DNA of 26,626 nt from Candidatus Gastranaerophilales bacterium (GTDB lineage Bacteria; Cyanobacteriota; Vampirovibrionia; Gastranaerophilales; Gastranaerophilaceae). Position numbers and translations under genes: made by a program. The first letter of the stretch is position 1. Each line of letters starts with the position of its first letter. The notes beneath the pieces are model-generated. The model was not told where the DNA came from. It saw nothing but the letters and a program-made list of their open reading frames with translations, and ran no database searches. The DNA lies in assembly GCA_944323495.1 (NCBI GenBank), contig CALUSZ010000136.1, positions 1-26,626 of the forward strand, given 5' to 3'. Below, one piece after another: positions 1-6,198 of this stretch.

Positions 1-1198
1 TAATATCTTTTATAATTTTAATTTTTTCAATTCCTGCATATTTGAGCCTCAAAGCCATATCTTCAGCCCTTGTTCCGGAGACCGTAATCTCATTTTCAGC
101 CCCCTTCAAGAATTCAAACTCCGCATCCCACAACCACGAGACGTCACGCCCATCCGCGTAATTGTCGTTTATTATTATTAAAATCTTAGATTTTTTATCA
201 ACAGTCTTTAAAACTTCATTTGCACCAATAGGGTTTTTAATAAGTTGAATCAAAACCCTTTTTTCACCTAAAAACTTAACTTCGCTTCTTCCAAAAGCTA
301 CTTTAAAAGTTTTCAGGTTTTCTTGAATATTTTCTATACCAAGCTCAAGAGCAAGGGCAATTGCTCCAAGCGCATTATATGCGTTAAAGAGACCTACGAG
401 CGGAACCTCGTAATTAATCCCGTTAATTTTTAATATTGAAGAATCCTTATAAATACTAACTTCTGCCTTATACTTTACCTCTGGCCTTTTAAATCCGCAC
501 TCACAATAGTAATGTCCCTGCTGGGCATAGAATTTTTGCGAATATTTTAATTCTTTTCCGCACGGACAGGTGAAAACTTCTTCTACAGAAGAATCTGCCC
601 TTAAGCTTTCGTCAGCATAATAAACATTTTCGATACCGTAATAAATTTTATTTTCGCCATCAAAAGACGCGACAAGCGGATCATCTGCATTCAGAATTAA
701 TTTAACATTCTTTTTCTTATCAATTCCGTTTTGTATAAGCTGCTTAGTTTTAGCAAGTTCCCCATACCTGTCTAACTGATCGCGAAAAAGATTTGTTACA
801 AGAAGATAGTCCGCATCAAACTTATCATAAATTTTGGTAAGATATGCCTCATCAGATTCAATCACCGAGAAATCAAATTTTTTAAAAGGCGAAATAGCTA
901 TCGCAAGAGCATTAACAACCCCTGTAAGCATATTAGCACCCATTGAGTTATTAACAACAGAAAGCCCGCCATTTTTTATCAAATGCGCAATTAACCCGGA
1001 TGTAGTTGTCTTTCCATTTGTCCCTGTTACATTAATTTTAGTATTTATATAACTATCAGCATAAGTCAGAAACTCCGGACATATCTTCAATACAAACATC
1101 CCGATAACAGAAGTTCCTGATGATAATTTTGTTATCTTAAATCCGTAATACACTAATTTTGCAAATACCAGCGAAAAATAAAACCTAATCTTTCCCAC
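1..1198 (-). CDS. murT: Lipid II isoglutaminyl synthase, Mur-ligase subunit MurT (C-terminus beyond window)
   Basis: Translation from the GTG at 1198 to the left edge gives 399 codons with no stop. The Mur-ligase P-loop GTNGKTTT is near residue 57. An acidic loop (VIESDEAYL) follows, then a four-cysteine zinc-ribbon insertion (CPCG ... YYCECGF) typical of MurT. The C-terminal part carries INDNYADGRDVSWLWD, the signature of the MurT C-terminal domain (DUF1727) that contacts the glutaminase GatD. MurT-GatD amidates the D-Glu of the lipid II stem peptide in the cytoplasm. Known family members have about 430-450 residues, so roughly 40 are missing off the edge, and gatD is expected just beyond. 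The GTG start is chosen because GGAGG (1209-1213) lies 10 nt upstream and the overlapping TTG frame stops at once. Divergent from the gene at 1281. Confidence 0.9.
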   Translation of the reverse strand, partial: MGKIRFYFSLVFAKLVYYGFKITKLSSGTSVIGMFVLKICPEFLTYADSYINTKINVTGTNGKTTTSGLIAHLIKNGGLSVVNNSMGANMLTGVVNALAIAISPFKKFDFSVIESDEAYLTKIYDKFDADYLLVTNLFRDQLDRYGELAKTKQLIQNGIDKKKNVKLILNADDPLVASFDGENKIYYGIENVYYADESLRADSSVEEVFTCPCGKELKYSQKFYAQQGHYYCECGFKRPEVKYKAEVSIYKDSSILKINGINYEVPLVGLFNAYNALGAIALALELGIENIQENLKTFKVAFGRSEVKFLGEKRVLIQLIKNPIGANEVLKTVDKKSKILIIINDNYADGRDVSWLWDAEFEFLKGAENEITVSGTRAEDMALRLKYAGIEKIKIIKDI

Positions 1199-1280
1199 AA
1201 GAAATAATCCTCCAAGTGTATTTTAATTTCAAGAATTATAAAATATAATCATATAATAATACAAATATGAGCGTATAAAA

Positions 1281-1652
1281 ATGGTTTTTGTAATTCTTAT
1301 ATCAATAGTTTTTATTGCAGAGCTGATAATTGCTCTTTCTATTATTAGCAATTTATACAAGCTTGATAAACGTATCAACGAAGCAGCTAATTTTCTGGAA
1401 GAGGCAGCTCCAAAGATTCAAGACTTGCTTAATATTACTCAAAAAATCACCGAACAAGTTCTGGAGCTTATACCTGTATGGATAGAAAATCTAAAACAAC
1501 AGCGGGATAAAATTATCCTTAATCAAACCAGGAGTCTAATTTCAGGAATCCTTTTTTGGAGTATAAATATAAAAGTAATTAACCGTCTCAGAAAAACAAA
1601 ATTAGCAAAAGTAGCGTGGAAGGGTTTAACCCTTTTACAAAATGTGATATAA
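1281..1652 (+). CDS. Small membrane-anchored hypothetical protein
   Basis: Unrecognised 123-residue protein. Residues 2-24 form one strongly hydrophobic segment (likely a membrane anchor). An amphipathic, probably helical stretch (about 27-75) follows, rich in Leu/Ile/Glu/Lys, and the tail is basic. This layout resembles DUF948/YtxG-type proteins, such as the one at 2021, but no diagnostic motif is visible. There is no clear Shine-Dalgarno sequence before the ATG. A TATAAT hexamer at 1252-1257 could be its -10 box. It heads a same-strand group with the YtxH and DUF948 genes, but a separate promoter for the next gene lies inside its 3' end, so it need not be co-transcribed. Confidence 0.6.
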   Translation: MVFVILISIVFIAELIIALSIISNLYKLDKRINEAANFLEEAAPKIQDLLNITQKITEQVLELIPVWIENLKQQRDKIILNQTRSLISGILFWSINIKVINRLRKTKLAKVAWKGLTLLQNVI

Positions 1653-1653
1653 T
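1625..1653 (+). promoter_or_regulatory. Sigma-70-type promoter for the YtxH gene, inside the preceding ORF
   Basis: TTTAAC (1625-1630), a 17-bp spacer, then an extended -10 TGaTATAAT (TATAAT at 1648-1653). It overlaps the last codons of the upstream gene. The predicted start near 1660 gives a leader of about 26 nt to the ATG at 1686. Confidence 0.6.
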
Positions 1654-1685
1654 ACGTGCAGATGACAAGAAAAGAGGTAAATAAG

Positions 1686-2000
1686 ATGAGTAAAGATAAA
1701 TCTTCAATAGGATTTGGTATCGGTCTGCTTGCAGGAGTTGTAGGCGGAATAATTGCAGGCGTATTATATGCACCACGCCCGGGCTCTGAAATGAGAGAAA
1801 AAATCAAAGATACTGTATGCGATTTGGCTGAAAAGCATTCCCCGGCTGTTAATGAAGCAAAAAGACAGGCTCTGGAATCAATTGATTTATTGAAGTATAA
1901 ACTCGAAAAACAGTATAAAAAATTCGGTAACATGCTTAAATCAAAAAAGATGAGAAAAGCAAAAGAATTAGAAGACGTATCTGATTACGACTTTAACTAA
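1686..2000 (+). CDS. YtxH domain-containing protein (first copy)
   Basis: 104 residues from the ATG at 1686. Positions about 6-30 contain a glycine-rich hydrophobic segment (GFGIGLLAGVVGGIIAGVLY) followed by APRPGSEMREKI, the YtxH/gas-vesicle-like signature 'APxxGxExRxxI'. A charged helical tail ends in many lysines. YtxH proteins are small single-pass envelope or stress-associated proteins; no biochemical role is established. An upstream GTG at 1656 is in frame, but the ATG at 1686 is preferred because AGAGGT (1673-1678) sits 7 nt before it and the promoter -10 lies at 1648-1653, leaving little leader for the GTG. A second YtxH gene lies at 2452, so this cluster carries two paralogues. Confidence 0.8.
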   Translation: MSKDKSSIGFGIGLLAGVVGGIIAGVLYAPRPGSEMREKIKDTVCDLAEKHSPAVNEAKRQALESIDLLKYKLEKQYKKFGNMLKSKKMRKAKELEDVSDYDFN

Positions 2001-2020
2001 GAAAAGAAAGAAAAACTATT

Positions 2021-2389
2021 ATGGAAACAGCACAACTATACCAAAGTTTAACTTTTTTAGCATATGCAACCGGAGTTATCGTAATTCTTGTCGGCGGAAT
2101 GCTTATAAAAGTTTTATTTGATTTATCAAAACTGACAAAAAAAGTTGATGAGACAGCAGATATGGTTAAAACAGAATTAACTCCGACATTGCAGAATATC
2201 AACAAGTCTGTTGCGATTGTCAGCGGAATAATAATAAAAACAGACGAAGGCGTAAATAAAATAAAAGACGCAATTAAAAACTCACCGTTGAATATACTTG
2301 CAAAACTCGGAAGTATAACCGGAAGCGTTACAAGAGGTTTTGCAAGCGGGCTGTGCGCAGCGTTTAAAATGTTTAGTAAAAAGAAGTAA
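2021..2389 (+). CDS. DUF948 (YtxG-like) membrane protein
   Basis: 122 residues. A single transmembrane helix (about 11-33) is followed by an amphipathic helical region with the heptad-like LSKLTKKVDETADMVKTEL and TLQNINKSV pattern typical of DUF948 proteins. The tail is basic and ends in KKK. Placed between two YtxH genes with a 20-nt gap from the first, this matches the ytxG-ytxH pairing known from Bacillus, where the genes are stress-induced; here that role is only inferred. The ribosome-binding site is weak and purine-rich (AAGAAAAGAAAG just upstream). Family assignment rests on architecture and context, not on a diagnostic motif. Confidence 0.7.
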   Translation: METAQLYQSLTFLAYATGVIVILVGGMLIKVLFDLSKLTKKVDETADMVKTELTPTLQNINKSVAIVSGIIIKTDEGVNKIKDAIKNSPLNILAKLGSITGSVTRGFASGLCAAFKMFSKKK

Positions 2390-2451
2390 ACCGCCTTGGC
2401 AATATAAAAATTTATAGAAACGGTTACACTACAAAAGAAGGAGAAAATATT

Positions 2452-2721
2452 ATGTCAGTAACAAGATTTTTAGCAGGTTTTGCAATAGGCGCAGCAATAG
2501 GCGCAGTAGCAGGTATTTTATTAGCACCAAAATCAGGCGCTGAAACAAGAGAAATGCTCGGTGACATGGCTTCTGATATGGCAAAGAAAACAGATGAAAC
2601 AGTAAAAGATATCCAAAGAAAAGCTGATCATTTAATTTCAGACGCTCAAGAAAAGAGCGAAGAGATTATGAACAAGCTTCAAGACCTTTTAAATAAACAA
2701 AAAGAAGGACAGGAAGCATAG
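2452..2721 (+). CDS. YtxH domain-containing protein (second copy)
   Basis: 89 residues. An Ala/Gly-rich hydrophobic segment (residues 5-26) leads into LLAPKSGAETREML, a textbook YtxH motif. A long, highly charged amphipathic helix (about 36-85, many Lys/Glu/Asp/Gln) follows and is likely a coiled coil. AAGGAG (2438-2443) lies 8 nt before the ATG, a stronger site than those of its neighbours. It is the last gene of the group, with an intrinsic terminator 25 nt after its stop. It shares the 'AP(K/R)xGxExRE' core with the 1686 gene, but the tails are unrelated, so the duplication is old. Confidence 0.85.
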   Translation: MSVTRFLAGFAIGAAIGAVAGILLAPKSGAETREMLGDMASDMAKKTDETVKDIQRKADHLISDAQEKSEEIMNKLQDLLNKQKEGQEA

Positions 2722-2745
2722 TCTTTGAATATTGATTTTAGATTT

Positions 2746-2778
2746 AAGGAAGCTGATTTGATTAAAATCAGCTTCCTT
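2746..2778 (+). terminator. Intrinsic terminator after the YtxH/DUF948 group
   Basis: A perfect 14-bp stem (AAGGAAGCTGATTT, 2746-2759, with its complement 2765-2778) and a 5-nt loop. Only a short T-rich tail (TATGTTT) follows, so termination may be partial. Confidence 0.75.
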
Positions 2779-2783
2779 TATGT

Positions 2784-2812
2784 TTGACTTATAATAATGT
2801 TTATATTATTAT
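2784..2812 (+). promoter_or_regulatory. Strong promoter for the tRNA-Leu transcript
   Basis: TTGACT (2784-2789), a 17-bp spacer and TATTAT (2807-2812). The predicted start near 2819 puts about 135 nt of leader, including the structured element at 2853-2932, in front of the tRNA. Confidence 0.6.
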
Positions 2813-2837
2813 TTAGTTTGTTGAAAATCAAATATCA

Positions 2838-2964
2838 GCATGCCCTTGTGGCACTCTGCCGAACAAAAGGTGACTAAACGTCACGTTTTGTGAGAGGGGA
2901 GGTAGACAGCGTCTACCGATTCCGCGCAGAGTTATGACAATTTAATATTGCATGCCCTTGTGGC
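2838..2964 (+). repeat. 15-bp direct repeat of the tRNA-Leu 5' end
   Basis: GCATGCCCTTGTGGC occurs at 2838-2852 and again at 2950-2964, where it spans the 5' flank and first 11 nt of tRNA-Leu. The copies are offset by 112 bp. The upstream copy is an isolated acceptor-stem fragment with no tRNA body behind it. It looks like a target-site duplication or the relic of a second tRNA copy. Confidence 0.9.
2853..2932 (+). other. Structured leader element upstream of tRNA-Leu
   Basis: Nested inverted repeats give a three-way-junction fold. The outer stem is ACTCTGC (2853-2859) with GCAGAGT (2926-2932). Hairpin 1 is ACAAAA/TTTTGT (2863-2868/2886-2891) plus GTGAC/GTCAC (2870-2874/2880-2884). Hairpin 2 is GGTAGAC/GTCTACC (2901-2907/2911-2917). 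Separately, 2909-2925 is the exact reverse complement of tRNA-Leu positions 2963-2979 (the D-arm region), 17 of 17. It starts exactly at the edge of the 15-bp repeat. Function is unknown; it could be a small inserted element or a regulatory leader. Confidence 0.6.
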
Positions 2965-3040
2965 GGAATCGGTAGACGCGTTGGACTTAAAATCCAATCG
3001 GGGTTCTCCCTCGGTGCCAGTTCAAGTCTGGCCAAGGGCA
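2954..3040 (+). tRNA. tRNA-Leu (anticodon UAA)
   Basis: 87-nt class II tRNA with a long variable arm. The acceptor stem GCCCTTG (2954-2960) pairs with CAAGGGC (3033-3039); the discriminator is A3040. The anticodon stem TTGGA/TCCAA encloses the loop CTTAAAA, with anticodon TAA at 2988-2990, reading UUA and UUG. The T-loop TTCAAGT is intact. CCA is not encoded, unlike the tRNA-Pro at 9764. There is no intron in the anticodon loop, where many cyanobacterial and plastid tRNA-Leu(UAA) genes carry a group I intron. An intrinsic terminator follows directly. Confidence 0.95.
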
Positions 3041-3045
3041 ATTTT

Positions 3046-3077
3046 AAAAGGCTTACCTTTAGGGTAGGTCTTTTTTT
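3046..3077 (+). terminator. Intrinsic terminator of tRNA-Leu
   Basis: GGCTTACC (3050-3057) pairs with GGTAGGTC (3063-3070) with two G-U pairs, extended by AAAA/TTTT. Seven Ts follow (3071-3077). Confidence 0.85.
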
Positions 3078-3086
3078 ATGCCCTTT

Positions 3087-3219
3087 AACGCGCGAGCTTT
3101 GCTCTTGCGTGCCAGACAGCACCTGTGCAATCAAAGATTGCTACGGTGCTGTCGTTAAGTTTCGCCCTGCTCGTATTGCTCACGCAACACGACACCGGCT
3201 CAACTCCGTGCTGCCGCGC
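3087..3219 (+). other. GC-rich structured insert between the 65-bp repeats
   Basis: 133 bp, visibly richer in GC than the surrounding DNA, with no credible reading frame. A long hairpin has stem GACAGCACC/GGTGCTGTC (3115-3123/3145-3153), inner stem GCAATC/GATTGC (3127-3132/3136-3141) and an AAA loop. A flanking inverted repeat TTGCGTG/CACGCAA (3105-3111/3181-3187) could close a larger fold. With the second terminator at its end, a transcript would resemble a small structured RNA, but no promoter is evident. It may be a dispersed intergenic repeat or a non-autonomous mobile element; not recognised. Confidence 0.6.
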
Positions 3220-3243
3220 TCAAGTCTGGCCAAGGGCAATTTT

Positions 3244-3275
3244 AAAAGGCTTACCTTTAGGGTAGGTCTTTTTTT
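3244..3275 (+). terminator. Second copy of the tRNA-Leu terminator
   Basis: Identical hairpin and seven-T run to that at 3046-3077, as part of the 65-bp repeat. It insulates ribE from upstream transcription. Confidence 0.8.
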
Positions 3276-3289
3276 ATGCCCTTTCGCAC

Positions 3290-3318
3290 TATACAATTCT
3301 CTCTTTGTATGATAAAAT
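3290..3318 (+). promoter_or_regulatory. Promoter of ribE, probably giving a leaderless mRNA
   Basis: TATACA (3290-3295), a 17-bp spacer, then TGa-TAAAAT (extended -10, 3313-3318). The ATG of ribE begins 7 nt after the last -10 base, where transcription itself would start. No Shine-Dalgarno sequence and no FMN riboswitch is present between 3285 and 3324. Confidence 0.5.
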
Positions 3319-3324
3319 ACACTT

Positions 3325-3951
3325 ATGTTTACAGGAATTATAGAGGAAATCGGTAAAGTCCTGACTATTACGGAAAAAAAAGCTGTAATAGAATGCAAAA
3401 TGGTCTTAGAAAATACAAAAATCGGCGACAGTATTGCGGTTAACGGTGTTTGTTTAACTGTTACGGCAATTGATAACAGTTCTTTTACTGCAGATGTTTC
3501 ACCGGAGACTTTTATGGTAACAGCTCTAAACGAGCTCAAGCCCGCCTCTTCCGTAAATCTGGAACGCGCCATGCCGGCAGACGGCAGGTTCGGGGGACAC
3601 ATTGTAGCCGGACATGTTGACGGAATCGGAAAAGTTGGAAACGTATCACCTAATAACGGATTCTTTGATTTATCAATAGAGCTTAATCCCAGAGAAGCAC
3701 GTTATGTCGTAAAAAAAGGTTCAATTGCCGTAAACGGAGTAAGCCTTACAGTTGCAAATACAAGCGGGAATGCCATAAAAATCGCCGTTATTCCTCATAC
3801 ATTTAGAAACACAGCTCTTAGAAGCCTGCAAACAGGAGATTATGTAAACATAGAGGTGGATATTTTGGCTAAATATGTTGAAAAATTTTTATCAACGAGC
3901 GATAATAAGTCAAGAATTGATATTGATTTTCTGAAAAGAAACGGATTTTAA
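3325..3951 (+). CDS. ribE: Riboflavin synthase, alpha subunit
   Basis: 208 residues, normal for the family. It converts two molecules of 6,7-dimethyl-8-ribityllumazine to riboflavin plus the pyrimidinedione in the cytoplasm, as a trimer. The start MFTGIIEEIG is the family hallmark. Two lumazine-binding repeats are visible: the first has GDSIAVNGVCLTVT (about residues 35-48) and the second GGHIVAGHVDGIG followed by KGSIAVNGVSLTV (about 91-145). The ribBA start follows 5 nt after the stop, so the two are an operon. ribD and ribH are not in the window. Sometimes named ribC in Gram-positive bacteria or ribE/ribC in E. coli. Confidence 0.96.
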   Translation: MFTGIIEEIGKVLTITEKKAVIECKMVLENTKIGDSIAVNGVCLTVTAIDNSSFTADVSPETFMVTALNELKPASSVNLERAMPADGRFGGHIVAGHVDGIGKVGNVSPNNGFFDLSIELNPREARYVVKKGSIAVNGVSLTVANTSGNAIKIAVIPHTFRNTALRSLQTGDYVNIEVDILAKYVEKFLSTSDNKSRIDIDFLKRNGF

Positions 3952-3956
3952 CAAGT

Positions 3957-5162
3957 ATGACAAATCAATTTAATACAATTGAAGAAGCATTAGCGGATTT
4001 TCGAATCGGGAAACCCTTGATTGTTGCTGATGATGAAGACAGAGAAAACGAAGGTGATTTGATTTGCTCCGCGCAGTTTGTAACACCTGAACTCGTTAAT
4101 TTCATAACAAAAGAGTGCCGCGGAATTGTCTGCCTTGCAATTTCTCAAGAAATAGCAGACCAGCTTGAATTACCGCAAATGGTAGAAAAAAATACAGAGA
4201 GTATGCAGACAGCTTTTTCTTTGAGTATTGATGCACATCCCAAATATCGAGTAACGACAGGTGTGTCAGCATTTGACAGAGCAAAGACTATTGAAGTTGC
4301 TATAGCACCTGACGCACAGCCTTCTGATTTAAGACGGCCGGGACATTTATTCCCTTGTGTTGCAAGAAAGGGCGGAGTGCTTAAAAGATGCGGACATACA
4401 GAAGCTGTTGTTGACCTTGCAAAAATTTGTGGACACAGAGAAGCCGGGATTATGTGCGAAATCATGAAAGATAATGGTGAAATGGCAAGAAGAGATGACT
4501 TGCATGAATTTGCCAAAAAACATGGAATAAAATTCATAACCGTTTCTGACTTAATCGCATACAGGCTTAAGCGTGAAACTTTTGTTAAGCGTGAAATTGA
4601 AGTGTTTTTGCCGACACAGTTCGGCGACTTTAATATTATAGGATATACAGATACTATTACCGGATGCGAACATGTTGCACTTGTGAAAGATGACGGGTCT
4701 GATAAGATTCCGCTTATCAGGGTTCACAGTGAGTGCTTAACAGGTGATATTTTCCACAGCTTAAAATGTGACTGCAACTGGCAGCTGCATAATGCTTTGC
4801 ATATGATTAATGAGCATGGAAAAGGTGCTTTAATATATCTAAGAGATCATGAGGGCCGCGGAATAGGGCTGATTAACAAATTAAAAACATATAAGCTTCA
4901 GGAAGAAGGACAGGATACTGTTGAAGCTAATGTTTCTTTAGGTTTTGCTCCTGATTTAAGAAACTATGGAGTAGGTGCACAGATTATCCTTGATCTGGGA
5001 TTTAATAATTTTAACTTAATTACAAATAATCCGAAAAAAATTGTAGGTTTAAAGGGTTATGGACTTACAATTCACGAAAATATCAATATCAAATCAGAAG
5101 TAAATAAATATAATGAACGTTATATAAACACTAAACGAGAAAAAATGCATCACATTATGTAG
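3957..5162 (+). CDS. ribBA: Bifunctional DHBP synthase / GTP cyclohydrolase II
   Basis: 401 residues; catalyses two early steps of riboflavin synthesis. The N-terminal RibB domain (about 1-200) makes 3,4-dihydroxy-2-butanone 4-phosphate from ribulose 5-phosphate. It shows the acidic metal-binding loop DDEDRENEGDL and GHTEAVVDL. The C-terminal RibA domain (about 207-400) opens GTP. It has the zinc-binding cysteines in HSECLTGDIFHSLKCDCNW, the catalytic RDHEGRGIGL and a C-terminal LITNNPKKIVGLKGYG. Both active sites look intact, so this is a true fusion and not a RibB with a dead RibA. The Shine-Dalgarno site is weak, consistent with coupling to ribE 5 nt upstream. A 19-nt gap separates it from the GNAT gene. 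Confidence 0.96.
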   Translation: MTNQFNTIEEALADFRIGKPLIVADDEDRENEGDLICSAQFVTPELVNFITKECRGIVCLAISQEIADQLELPQMVEKNTESMQTAFSLSIDAHPKYRVTTGVSAFDRAKTIEVAIAPDAQPSDLRRPGHLFPCVARKGGVLKRCGHTEAVVDLAKICGHREAGIMCEIMKDNGEMARRDDLHEFAKKHGIKFITVSDLIAYRLKRETFVKREIEVFLPTQFGDFNIIGYTDTITGCEHVALVKDDGSDKIPLIRVHSECLTGDIFHSLKCDCNWQLHNALHMINEHGKGALIYLRDHEGRGIGLINKLKTYKLQEEGQDTVEANVSLGFAPDLRNYGVGAQIILDLGFNNFNLITNNPKKIVGLKGYGLTIHENINIKSEVNKYNERYINTKREKMHHIM

Positions 5163-5181
5163 CGGAAGTAAAGGAAAATTT

Positions 5182-6177
5182 ATGGCAGAAACAGCGTATG
5201 AAGTAGAATTATTAAACGGCAGCTTATCAAAAATCTTTGCAGGAGTTTACAACGATTTTAAAGCAAAGGCTGTAAGTGAGTATAAATTTGAACTTGAACC
5301 GCTTCCATATGAAGAGTTTATAGACGCTGTGGAAAAGAATTATATGCACTGCATTGTTTTAAAAGAAAATGATATTCCGACAGCATTTCTTGTATATACA
5401 ACTTCTATTTCAGAATCAATCGAGCTTAATCTCATACATTGCCTTGGAACAGAAGATGAAATTACGAAAATAAAGCTTCTTCTTGAAAAGTTTTTGGAAC
5501 TAACAGCAAGCGAGCGTGAAAACAAGGTTGTTTCTTATCCGATGATAGGTCATCAATCAGTGTTTACAGCTGATATTGCAAGATTTGGGTTCAAGTTTGT
5601 AGGACTTGCAGTTTTAAGGTTTATGATGGGAAATGCCTCTTCTGAAAGAATTTTAGAGAATATGAAGCTTTCAGAACGTTCTGATGATTATAAAATCGTA
5701 AGCTATTCTGATTCATATTATGAAGATGCAATAAGGATTATACATGAATCATTCCGTGATACGCAAGATGCTTTGTATGATACACGGTTTAAATCAATGG
5801 AAGGTACAAAGGATATTATCAATAAAATTGTAGAAAATATCTATGGTGAATTCTTGCCAGATGTGACTTCTGTGTTATTATATAAAGACACACCTGTAGG
5901 ATTTGCTTTTGCGAATGTAACCGGTGGAAAAATTGCAAATATCCCTCTTGTTGCAATTGAAAAAGAGCACAGAGGTCATGGTTTTTCCGAGCATCTTTTA
6001 AATCGTTCAATCAAAACTATTGTAGATTGGACAAAACTAGGAAAGAGAGAGTTTAGTGAAGTTAATGTTACAACAGAAACTAATAATTACAAGGCCTTAA
6101 AAATGTACAGGCGAATTGGTTTTAGAGAGGATTTCTGCTATCCTCAAGCATATTTAATGCAGAAAAAGAAAAAGTAG
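5182..6177 (+). CDS. GNAT-family N-acetyltransferase
   Basis: 331 residues, about twice a single GNAT domain. The C-terminal half (about 170-330) is a clear GNAT fold: a beta strand carrying VGFAFANV, then IPLVAIEKEHRGHGFSEHLL with the acetyl-CoA pyrophosphate loop (R/Q-x-x-G-x-G/A, here HRGHGFS). NVTTETNNYKALKMYRRIGF is the usual motif B region. The N-terminal half has strand and helix alternation (FLVYTTSISESIELNLIHCL) but no acetyl-CoA loop, and could be a degenerate second GNAT domain. Substrate unknown. AAAGGA lies just before the ATG, and the spacing (19 nt after ribBA, 21 nt before the SLH gene) suggests co-transcription with the riboflavin genes, though no flavin link is evident. Confidence 0.8.
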   Translation: MAETAYEVELLNGSLSKIFAGVYNDFKAKAVSEYKFELEPLPYEEFIDAVEKNYMHCIVLKENDIPTAFLVYTTSISESIELNLIHCLGTEDEITKIKLLLEKFLELTASERENKVVSYPMIGHQSVFTADIARFGFKFVGLAVLRFMMGNASSERILENMKLSERSDDYKIVSYSDSYYEDAIRIIHESFRDTQDALYDTRFKSMEGTKDIINKIVENIYGEFLPDVTSVLLYKDTPVGFAFANVTGGKIANIPLVAIEKEHRGHGFSEHLLNRSIKTIVDWTKLGKREFSEVNVTTETNNYKALKMYRRIGFREDFCYPQAYLMQKKKK

Positions 6178-6198
6178 AACACAAGAGAAAGGAGAAGT

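Larger units (their letters stand above)
3022..3284 (+). repeat. 65-bp perfect direct repeat of the tRNA-Leu 3' end plus terminator
   Basis: Positions 3022-3086 and 3220-3284 are identical (65 of 65, offset 198). Each copy holds the last 19 nt of tRNA-Leu (from the T-loop), the following terminator hairpin and its T-run. This is the layout expected of attL/attR flanking an element integrated in a tRNA 3' end, but the interior is only 133 bp (3087-3219) and encodes no integrase. Confidence 0.95.

Noticed and set aside
1523..1933. A 136-residue minus-strand frame opposite the YtxH gene
   Set aside because: It is antisense to two genes with better start signals and family motifs, and the composition fits a shadow frame.
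3109..3312. A 67-residue reading frame (plus) and minus-strand frames across the tRNA-Leu repeats
   Set aside because: They run through the tRNA 3' fragment, hairpins and terminator. The same peptide appears in both repeat copies purely because the DNA is duplicated.
3285..3324. FMN riboswitch before ribE
   Set aside because: Only 40 bases separate the terminator from the ATG, and none of the conserved RFN-element segments are present there or in 3087-3219.
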